Assembly: GCA_964023205.1 (NCBI GenBank)
Contig: OZ026842.1
Span: forward strand, 7,947,907 to 8,011,906
DNA from: Lutraria lutraria
Taxonomy: Eukaryota; Mollusca; Bivalvia; Venerida; Mactridae
Reading direction: 5' to 3'
DNA length: 64,000 nt
Positions 13,682 through 22,670 of this stretch are shown here, piece by piece. The notes beneath the pieces are model-generated. The model searched no databases and was not told the DNA's origin. It saw only the letters and a list, made by a program, of their open reading frames with translations. The position numbers were made by a program, and so were the translations under genes. Every line of letters begins with the position of its first letter. Positions within the stretch are counted from its first letter, which is position 1.

Positions 13682-13852
13682 GTTTCTGGTTACATGGTCG
13701 GTGAGAATAGGGTAGCACTACAGGTCAGGGCTTTTTTGCTCTTGAAAGAGCATGTTGTAAAAAGAGTGAGAAAGTGGATTTTCCGTTCCTCTGACTAAAA
13801 CAAAGTCTTAAGGGCACGGGGGAAAATTAGGGTAGGTCAGGTAACCAGAAAT
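13682..13852. mobile_element. MITE, TIR GTTTCTGGTTAC
   Basis: The left end gtttctggttacatggtc is the inverse of the right end gtaggtcaggtaaccagaaa. Related ends bound 52203-52593 and 60161-60326, where a 'ggaaccagaaac' or 'gtaaccagaaac' right end recurs. The body also shares 'gagtgagaaagtggat' and 'ccgttcctc' words with the 52.5-kb copy. Confidence 0.6.
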
Positions 13853-15781
13853 AATTTTTTTACGCCTTACGGATAATACAAAATTTGCATTTAATTTTGA
13901 TTGGTGTTTAATTGATTTTATACTCTATTGATTGTTATATGTGATTTAAGTGTTCCAAAAATGTATTGATTAATTAATGATTTGTTAATGCGTGTTACAT
14001 TAATGTATACATGTTTGATTAAGTGTATTGTTAATGTATTAAGTGTCAAAGATCCTTTTACAGAAAAAGTGGAGGAACATTAATTTTTCCAATGAAAATA
14101 AATTATTACCTAAATTAACATCCAGTGTTTTGTGTTGAATTTAATCAGTATCAAGTGATGGAAATTTTATTACTTAAAGCATAGTACATTGTTGCATCCC
14201 TGATTGTTGGTACGGTCAGGGATGATATACAGTACATGTAATATACCTTGCAAGGTGTATAATGGTGGACCTAAAATGACTATTTATTATAAAGTCCTTT
14301 GATGGCAAAATAGACCAAAAAGGCATTCTTCATAATATATATGCACAAGGGTTGTGACATCTCGCATACCAAAAAAAAATGTTTTCGAGTCTAAAAACAC
14401 CATTATGCCCTAGAGGTGGATATTGGATATTATACACTGGACTATCAACCTTGGCTCAAGCATACACTTTTCTGGGGGAGATTTTTTCAGATTCCTCATC
14501 CCACTACCGAGACCAGTACTTCGTTTAGAGAATCACAGGACATGAGTTGGTAGGGATGTATCAAGACGAGACATGATGCAAACTCCGCGTTTTGCTACTA
14601 TAACTTCTTCTTACTGATCGAGGGAAGTAACCGCTGCGGGGAGTTTTGGGCATGATGAAGAACAAGATGGGCCGCTTAACAACAGATAGATAAATAAATA
14701 ATACTTAACTGTTACAGTATTATATATAGTCGATGCTGTCAAATGCATTGGTAGCATCCTATCATCTTGCTAATAGTATACAAAATTCAGACTTTTATCT
14801 TGAACATCTGCTGACGACAGGTCCCTGATACAATAATCAGGATAAAACAGATTTATTTACTAACAATTTTTGAAGTTGTTTTTATCTATATTTATCTATG
14901 ACATTGCCTGAGGAAGTACATAACGAAACGCGTAGCAACTTTATTCGAGTTATGTTTTCTTTTTTACCTTAATAGTATTATATTAGAACAGACTGTAATG
15001 ATGTTTATACGTAACAGCACTCTGTTAAAATTCTAATGCTAGTCAGTTTATAAATTATCGCCTTTCTACACACATGCTTTAGTTTTTAATAATTGTTGGA
15101 TTTAGAAATAAATAGTGTCTAAACACATTTGTGTTCGTCGTTTGACTTGTAGACATTTATTATTCACAACAACACTCACAACAAAAGTACAACGTTAACC
15201 ATAAATGACAGGTGCCTACCCAAGTGGATTTATGAATATTATACTATTTGAAAGTTGACGGTTTAACCCCTTAATTCTCAGTAAACATTTGTCTGATTTT
15301 TTTTGTCTGACAATAATAATGATGTGGGCTCAGCTGCGTGCATGCCTAGCTGATGAACAATTATCCTTTTTGTTATAACAGACAGTCAAGCAATACATGT
15401 ACACACTGAGTACATTTCAATCAAATCATTATTGAAATAAACAAAAACTTACAAAAACATTGTACAAATGTATATCCCGTTTGCGTTGTGCATTTAAGGT
15501 GAACATTACATGATGTTGTTTAAGCTATATGTCGGAGTCAATTAAAATCGGGTGTAAATCACATTACTTTATTTATGGATGCATTTTTTTTATTATTTGT
15601 GGTTATTGTACAAATAAAAAAAATATCATTTCAACAATTTGATTTATCATTATGATCAATAGGTCAAAGTGTACTGAAAGTATTTTTAATTGTATGGCCA
15701 TGATCGATTGTTATTATGATATTTTAAATCATAGCGATGATGAGGGCAGATCATTAAAATCTTGAACACGTAAAAAAAACT
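13853..15781. other. non-coding spacer with small hairpins
   Basis: AT-rich spacer with no credible exon. It holds a small inverted repeat at 14193-14224 (atccctga / tcagggat) and an unassigned, repeat-like GC-richer block at about 14440-14660. The ribozyme-like motif at 14904-14938 is listed separately. Confidence 0.4.
14904..14938 (+). ncRNA. hammerhead-ribozyme-like motif, probable retroelement tail
   Basis: The order of elements fits a minimal type I hammerhead. Stem I 5' strand is TTGC (14904-14907), followed by core CTGAGGA (14908-14914), a 10-base stem II region (14915-14924), GAAA (14925-14928) and a palindromic ACGCGT (14928-14933) that can serve as stem III in a dimer. The predicted cleavage triplet is GTA (14932-14934) and the stem I 3' strand is GCAA (14935-14938). 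The stem I strands are exactly complementary. Stem II is weak (only GT/AC pairs) and the usual CTGATGA has G for T, so this copy may be decayed. Such motifs are known in Penelope-like retroelements. Membership here is inference. Confidence 0.4.
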
Positions 15782-16061
15782 TTCAAGGCCACAGCTAACG
15801 CATCACTTACTGTATGTACTATTATTTGAGTATTCGTGGACGGACTGCGTTCAAAGTTTGGGGAATACATTCTTTTCAACTGATCAACAAATATATTTAA
15901 AACATAAGCAGAAGTAAATTATACAAAAACATGTAATGGCGCCAATTTTGTAAATTGTAAAAAAGTCTTCGTCCACGAATTCTCAAATTATATTACATCA
16001 AGGACTTGTACTTGATTACATAAATATATATAATAAGTTATGCGTTAGCTCTGTCCTTGAG
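15782..16061. mobile_element. MITE with long terminal inverted repeats upstream of the glycine-rich gene
   Basis: The left end contains acagctaacgcatcacttac (15791-15810) and the right end its inverse around aagttatgcgttagctctgt (about 16035-16054). A second pair lies inside: tttgagtattcgtggacg against cgtccacgaattctcaaa. The arms are roughly 70 bp with gaps around a short AT-rich centre. There is no open frame. Confidence 0.65.
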
Positions 16062-17072
16062 TGTACATAGAGAGGTTTTAGACGTTAAGTAATTATTATA
16101 TAACACAATAATGAAGTAGATGAAAGTTTACTGCAAATCATGATACAATTTTATACAGACAACACCAGAACAAAACAAGCTTTTGAATTACCATTGGCAT
16201 CACACTGCCACAACTTAACAATGTTATCCATGACGCCATGGCAAGTCATTTTTTTCAAAAGGCGCACCGTTTAATTGCAAACATCACTCTAGTCTATGTA
16301 CATACACCCACTGACACTTTTTATATGGTAGCCTATTTATATGTATTAGCAGCAAGAGCGACCTTGGTGGATGGGGTATTTTTTTCTAAACAAGTCTCTG
16401 TGGTTCATGTCTGTTGGAAGGTGTTCTTGTAAAATGACATGTCAAATCCATGTAATACAGACATTGTACTTGACTGGAGCTCTTCAATGCTGAAGAAATG
16501 TTTACTCTTCATATATGATTTCCGGTAACGGAGAAAAAACTCATGGCGCCAAATCTGGTGTTGCAGAAACTCGGCACTTAGTAGTATATTAATTGATTAT
16601 TGAATATCCAGTGACTGGAGGTGTTACCATTGTCTAGAATTTGACTCATCGTAATTACTTGTCTGGTCTCATCTATCTTAGATCTCATCAAGTATTAATT
16701 GTTATGTTGGTCAGTGGCTCTACATGTACATGTATAGTATTATAGGTCTTTTTATTAAAATCCTTAACATATCTGATGATGTGCATTTATTAATGATGAT
16801 TATTACAGGCAAATTAAACGGTTGTCAATAGTTCGCCGAAAAAAATCAGCATGTGGAATGTATTACTATGTACATATATGTACAAAACAAACGTTGCTGC
16901 ATAAATATCTACTGTAAAGCAATCATTCTTGTTCATGTCAATAGAAATTATTAACAATGCATTGAACATTTATTGTAATTTGAAACTTTTATGATGTAAG
17001 CAAATAAGTGCATATTAATTACGGGTCTTTGTGACCGCAGTCGTCCGTCAAGCAGCTGCACTAGAATGATTT
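16062..17072. other. upstream region of glycine-rich gene, no gene seen
   Basis: AT-rich sequence without a convincing exon. The 64-codon frame at 16238-16432 lacks splice context and family resemblance. Confidence 0.4.
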
Positions 17073-17096
17073 CACGTGCATCATCACGGTATAAAA
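17073..17096 (+). promoter_or_regulatory. core promoter of the glycine-rich gene: E-box CACGTG and TATA box
   Basis: CACGTG lies at 17073-17078 and TATAAAA at 17090-17096. The start codon is 72 bases further down at 17168, so transcription would start at about 17120 with a short leader. This compact arrangement suits a strongly expressed, tissue-restricted secretory gene (inference). Confidence 0.6.
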
Positions 17097-17167
17097 ACCA
17101 CCAAAATCAGTAATATACATTTTATTGTTGTGATCTGTACACTGAGGGAAGATAGCTATTTGTCATC

Positions 17168-18327
17168 ATGAGACTGTATATTTTGTTATTTGCAGTTTGC
17201 TTCGCCAGCATCAATGGTAAGTCAAATATTATTCATGAATGCTTATTTACTGAATTACTGTATTATTGCTCGATAGTCACGCATTCCAGATGATGCATGA
17301 ATGTTATAGACCAGCTTTTCCAAATGTTTGAATCAACTGCCACCGTGGTCAATGTCTCTGATTTTGGAATCATTTGCCTCATATCACTATTAGTTCTGAT
17401 CCTATCCGGTACCAAACAGATTTCACATGTGATGAAGCTGTCCAGCTATCTAACGGGTGATTATAGAGGCTCAACCAATGTTTTGGCATGATATGTCTTC
17501 ATCAACATAGAAAACTGGGAGTCGATGCATGTCCCAGTCTGTCAGTGCGACTTAAGTCCTCTTCCAAAGAATTCAGCGTTGCAATTTAATCGTAGTACTT
17601 AACTGCTCACCCCCTCCTCTAGTTATTTTCTTTTAGCACCAAAGTCGCAATATCATATTGAAATATGGAAGGATGTCCATTTGCAACCTGTTGGCCATTT
17701 TTGTTTTGTGCTTTATATTACCATTATTTGTTCTAATTTAAATGTACACCGGACGTACATTTTATTGAGTAAAATAGGGTTAGCTAATTATCAGTTATAA
17801 AGCAACAAGTTTAAATAAATTCAGTTAACTTGACTTTACGCAGGTTTTATATGACCTTCTTGTGGGAAAACATGACAATGTTTGCCCAAATGAGAATGAC
17901 ATTTATTTCTAATCCAGGGTTGGGATGGAAGAGCTGTAAAAAGTGTGGTCTCTGGTACGGACTAGGCGGAGGGTATGGTGGAGGCTCTGCTGGAGGCTAC
18001 GGCGGTGGAGTTGGCGGAGGGTATGGCGGAGGCTTTGGTGGAGGGTACGGTGGAGGATTCGGCGGAGGGTACGGTGGAGGATTCGGCGGAGGGTACGGCG
18101 GAGGATTTGGAGGAGGGTACGGCGGAGGCTCTGGTGGAGGGTTCGGTGGAGGAGTCGGCGGAGGGTACGGCTGAGGCTCTGGTGGAGGGTTCGGTGGAGG
18201 CTATGGCGGAGGGTACGGCGGAGGTTATGGGGTAGGTTATGGGGGAGGATCTGGTAGCAGTTACAGTGTAGGATACAGTAGTGGTGGGGGAAGTGGCGGA
18301 ACCGCTAGTGCTTGGAAGAAATACTGA
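17168..18327 (+). CDS. secreted glycine-rich (shematrin-like) protein with in-frame TGA
   Basis: Two exons: 17168-17216, encoding the signal peptide MRLYILLFAVCFASING, and 17918-18327, joined by a 701-bp GT-AG intron in phase 1. The mature part begins GLGWKSCKKCGLWYGL and continues as GGGY/GGGF/GGGS repeats from a minisatellite-like coding repeat. The last residues are Ser/Gly-rich and end in AWKKY, a basic-plus-Tyr tail like that of molluscan shematrins, which are structural shell-matrix proteins. The frame is cut at codon 102 by TGA (18172-18174), where neighbouring repeats have GGA. Beyond it the same frame stays open for 50 codons to the TGA at 18325-18327. The product is therefore either 101 aa (truncated) or 152 aa if the TGA is an error or an allele. 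Overlapping open frames in other phases are shadows of the GGN repeat. Confidence 0.75.
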
Positions 18328-19344
18328 AAACAGTATACATGTTCTCGCCTGTGTGCCATATATATGAGCTTATATATTCCTTGTAATTATTGCGGTAAAT
18401 ACATGTATTGAAAATGTGCTTCAGTTATTTATTACGATGCAAATTCTGAACAACAGACTTTAAACTTAATTTGTTGTACCTCTTGCATTGTTTTATGACA
18501 ACAACAAGCTATGTACTTGTCAGTCCAACATGTTAAACAAAACCACACAAACATGGATTCATGAGCATAGTGATTTTAATTTTACTGGTATAAGGCCTGG
18601 CAAAATGTTGTTTTATATACGAGTTCGAGTCAAGAGAAACTATATATCTGTCTGTATCATAGAAGTTCGTCACCCGCTAGGTTTGCAATGACATAAGCTA
18701 TAAAGGGGACGGTCTGGAGGATGTAGATACTGAGTTCTCTCATTTAAGGCAGCTGATAAAAAAGAAAAGTGTCATTCAAAATGCATAATGCATTTAGTAA
18801 AGAAAACACACACAATTTTTTATGCAGACTCAAAAACAAAATTCATTTTGGAAAATAGTAAAAGTCCATCAAATAAAATTGTGAATCTCAGGATACAGGA
18901 GACTGACATACAATGTTTCTTCACAAAATTATTTCATTCTCTTACTCCATGTACAGTGACCCTCTCTTTATCAACAACCTCCCTTCAACAACATGTGTAC
19001 AATTTAACTATCAATTCAAGCTCTCTAGAGCAACAACCTCTCAACAACAATATAATTTTGCTTCTACCAAAGGGTACGTGTTGCTTTGAGACGTTGCACT
19101 GTACATGTAGTCATTCCACTGGCAGCGGTTTACATGCAATCCTCATTGTTGTTAAGTTTACCTGAAAACCAGCTAGCATGTTCAAAATGAATAAAGTTTG
19201 TTATCCAAACCATTTATATATTAATTGCAATGTAATCTGAACGGTTGAGGAATATATTGCGAAAATAATCACAAACACGTAAAAATTTATAAATTTTGTT
19301 AGATCATCACAATAGTTATCACTGAATGTACTAATACTAAATAA
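18328..19344. other. spacer after the glycine-rich gene
   Basis: No gene recognised. A 125-codon frame at 18788-19165 is Ser/Thr/Leu-rich, without splice signals or family similarity, and contains CAACAACCTC-type direct repeats. It is most likely chance. Confidence 0.35.
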
Positions 19345-19624
19345 CCTCAACCGTGATCGAGTGATCCGACTTCGAGAGGGGGGGGGGGGGGGGGGGTCGA
19401 AGGTTCGAACCCCAGTGGAGAGTGGGTTAGAACTGATGCGATCTCTTGGTGAGCCACCATGCAGCTAGTCAAATATAACGGTTACGTACGGTGGGCTCCT
19501 CTCAGCCAGACGCCCTGCAAAAAGAGAAGAGGTTCGGGAGGTACTGTGCGAACAAAAGATATAGGTGGCTCATAGCCCTTTCAATATGGGTGACACTATA
19601 TGATAAACAAAACCTTTACCTTTG
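19345..19624 (+). mobile_element. tRNA-derived SINE, family A (copy with G-run)
   Basis: The tRNA-like head has box B ggttcgaacccc (about 19403), followed by the family body: 'ggtgagccaccatgcagcta', an 'atataacggttac' block, 'gggaggtactgtgcgaacaa' and the tail 'gacactatatgataaacaaa'. The same order occurs at 42333, 51341 and, inverted, at 62829-63104. In place of the anticodon arm this copy has a run of about 18 G (19379-19396). Confidence 0.8.
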
Positions 19625-20894
19625 ATATATTCATGCACACGTACGTTGATTATATTCTTGAAGCACACAATGATTTCACGAGTTTGTAATTCTCACGAAA
19701 TTTTGCAAAATCCGTTTTTATAGAATATATTTCGTAAAATATATAATCGTCGATTTTTCAATAACTCGATGCGTACTTTTTCACTGTTTGTAAAATCTGT
19801 AAAGTAAAAATGTACAAAACTGCATGCACATGTGTGTACGTCAACATATTCTTATGCGGTCGAAGTAAAGTTATTACTCATGTTCTTGACAAACATTTAA
19901 CATTTAGTGGAATTAATATACTAGTATATATTTAATATCATGACTTAATACTTGTATATGCTGTTTGTCTCTTTTAGACATTCACGGGCCGCGTTATTTA
20001 TTACCACTATTTGAAACACCAGTACTTTGATTTTACCTTCGACTTGAATCCGTACTTTTGTTGATACGGTTTACTCTGTTTTGTTACGGTTGGACTTTAC
20101 ACACAACCAGCACCGGGTGGGGTCGAAAATAGAGAAGAAATATTTACGGTATTTATGAATATTGTTGCTTTATTCTTTGCTATTTTTGAGTAGTGATGAA
20201 TGCTTTTTATTGCTAATTTGTGTGTGATATGCGCACCCTCGGGAATTGTTATTTTACCCTGATTAATTGCACACCTGGAGAGATATTAGTCGTCGTTGAA
20301 TTATTGATGCTGACAATGTTTCACCATGATCGGGTCTTCGTCTCGAAGTAATTAGAAACTCAACAAGGCCCTAATATGTATTAAGCCAGAAAGTGTTTGG
20401 GGAATAGGAAAGAGCAAACCGACTTGTTTTCCAGTCTTCACGCTAACCCACAGCCCGGGGCTAGTGAATTTCTTATCGGGCTGGTGAACTTTCTAAGAAT
20501 TGTGTACTCGGGCTTGTGGTAAATTGTTTATTTTCAATAGTCCACATATCTAGTTCGGGCTAGTGCTTTAAAAAAATTAGTTCGAACACTGGTTTTCATT
20601 TTGATATGAATTAATGTATATTAATGAATTATCGAGGTTTATTTATAAGTAAAGTAGAGCCCTGTGCCCTGTGGAGTGTATTGTAGTTTGTACTTTTGTT
20701 GTTTGTACCTCATGCCCCCATTTTCACACGCCCGTTTGAAAAACTGGTTGTACAATGGGAAAACCCAGAGCGAGTGGGCTGTAGGGCGGCATCAACGACC
20801 CTTAATTTCAACATTTTCATCGGGATCGCAGTACTTTGGATTTAGTCTGAAATGTTCAGGAAATCATGTGAAATGAATTTTAATGATACACCGG
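19625..20894. other. AT-rich spacer, no gene seen
   Basis: No credible exon or structured repeat is recognised. A 70-codon frame at 20664-20876 lacks support. Confidence 0.35.
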
Positions 20895-21880
20895 TACAAG
20901 TTACAACCTATTTTCGAACACTTAAGCTTGTTTTGGCCAAAAATAAATTTCAAGGGAAAAGATGCTCGAAAATCATTCTTGCATATTGTTCCTCATGTTA
21001 AACGTTACACGTCGTAAGGTTAAATTAAAAAAAAAAATTGATCAAACTTTAAATAATGTAAACATAAAGTGATGACCTACTTACCGTATTCCCGGAAAAT
21101 TTTAACCATTTTTCGAACACAAGGTTAAACACCACTAAATATGTTGTCCAAGGAATATCAGGGGTACCAAAAGTCATAAAAAGTTTTGTTAGTCTGTTAA
21201 CTAAGTTTTCTTTAAAAAAAAAAACAACATTAACTGTCATAACATATTTACAATACAACACTTTTGTAAGTCTACTGCTCACGCATACACATAGGGCAGT
21301 AGAAAGGGTCTCCTCTTCTGAGAACCCTTACTGGGGTGCAAAATGATAAATGCACCCTACCATCACAACGATTGTATCTTCCCCATTTTACAATCACTAG
21401 ATACGGATATTTATCAAGATCTGTAGGTTGATATGTCTTGCAAATAATGCACTTAATAAAAAAAAGTTTGATCAAAAATCATTTTCAGTTCGTAAGGACC
21501 CCTGTGTCAAATCTGATAAACATTTAGAGGTGTTTTACCTAACCTATTATATTCCATATATCTGGGACTGAGGTAAAAGCTAAAGCTGCGCAGCCGATAC
21601 TTTAAAAGTTTTATTTACTCGCTGGAAACATTGTTTTTTACTATTTTTATGTGGTAGATATTTTGTATTAGTGGAATTTGGACTATTTGCACTGAGAGAG
21701 GTAAAACAATTTGTTTCTTATTGGTTTTCTGATTATATCCATCAATAAGTTAACTTTGACGTTTAAGCGGGAGTTGAAGTCAAATAGCACGTGACTTTAT
21801 GCAAATTAGTGTAACATGACATCAGCCCTCGTGGAATAAAGGAAGTGTTCGAATTTTGGTTGTGTTCGAAAAATGGTTGT
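20895..21880 (-). mobile_element. decayed DNA transposon with inverted ends and a PHD-like remnant
   Basis: The left end contains acaacctattttcgaacact (about 20903-20922). The right end (about 21838-21880) carries the inverse words ggaagtgttcgaattttggt and gtgttcgaaaaatggttgtt. A further copy of the terminal word lies inside, near 21105-21125. On the minus strand between the ends is the zinc-finger remnant listed at 21272-21475. Boundaries are approximate and the superfamily is not identified. Confidence 0.35.
21272..21475 (-). pseudogene. PHD-like zinc finger remnant of a transposon protein
   Basis: Read on the minus strand, the frame holds CIIC, then a 23-residue gap ending KWGRYNRCDG, then RVHLSFC, a CTPVRVLRRGD stretch, and FYCPMCMREQ before the stop. 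The spacing CxxC ... C ... HxxxC ... CxxC is PHD-like. One expected Cys in the 'W.RC.RCD' segment is Tyr here, which would break zinc binding. There is no upstream frame of useful length, so it looks like the degraded C-terminus of a transposon-encoded protein. Confidence 0.4.
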
Positions 21881-21984
21881 TCCGGGATATAAAAAAAATT
21901 CCGAATTTAGTTTTTCACGACACAAATCTGCCCCCATCAAAGGGACCCGATACCTGTTCCCAGAAATGTTAAAAAAGGATTGCC

Positions 21985-22540
21985 ATATTATAAAGTATAT
22001 TTTCACTCTGTCCAAAACCAAGGACTTATAATAAGTTATATATATACATACATGGATTCGCAACTTTCATATTGATAGTTAAATGATAAAGTCCTGCAGT
22101 AATAACATGTGAATAAACGGGATTTCATGCTCTTGTTTACAAATTTTTTAATAACAGAGAAAATATCTGTGGTATTCCGAATGTTTAATCTCGGAGACGA
22201 AAGGATTATAATAGATGTCCGCCATCTTGGAATTTAAAATGTACGACTGATGCCTTTTTCAATGCTTATATTTAGACTTAGTGGATTATAAATATATCTC
22301 AATATCTTTAAGGATTTGTTGCATCTTTTACCAATTTCCCGTGCCCCCAATTGCTAGAGTTTGTTTAGTATTATGAAGTTTGTAAACACCCGATTACAGC
22401 TGTCAGACATTGCTGAGCATATAGCAATGCATTATGGGATCGTCTAACACTATCGTTTGAGCTATTTTTAGCAGTTGCGTATCCATGTATGTAAATAAGT
22501 CCTTGCCAAAACCAAGGGTTCCAATTAACACAAAAAAATG
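21985..22540. repeat. inverted pair of repeat termini
   Basis: The segment near 22010-22070 (aaaaccaaggactta ... tacatggattcgcaact) reappears inverted near 22475-22515 (agttgcgtatccatgtatgt ... aagtccttg). This is probably a non-autonomous element ending just upstream of the first calpain coding exon. Confidence 0.4.
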
Positions 22541-22648
22541 TTTTCCAAAAAAGTATCAAAGAACTGTATTGGACCCCTTTTGTCCAAAACAATGTCAAAC
22601 GTTTTTACAAGCATATACTATAGATAATTTACCTTGTCATCATTTCAG

Positions 22649-22670
22649 TTTACAAAAAGACTGATGCAAG
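22649..22670 (+). other. calpain 5' UTR segment, start of first coding exon
   Basis: A polypyrimidine tract and CAG at 22646-22648 precede this stretch, so the coding exon begins with 22 bases of leader. At least one untranslated exon should lie upstream. It is not identifiable from sequence alone. Confidence 0.6.

Noticed and set aside
18172..18174. TGA as a selenocysteine codon
   Set aside because: The neighbouring repeats have Gly (GGA) at the same place, and no selenocysteine context is known for such proteins.
17943..18257. Arg/Trp-rich and Glu/Ala-rich frames overlapping the glycine-rich exon
   Set aside because: They are shadow frames of GGN-rich codons. The Gly frame has the signal peptide, intron phase and ending.
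18788..19165. 125-codon frame after the glycine-rich gene
   Set aside because: No splice signals, no domain, Ser/Thr/Leu-biased composition typical of chance frames.
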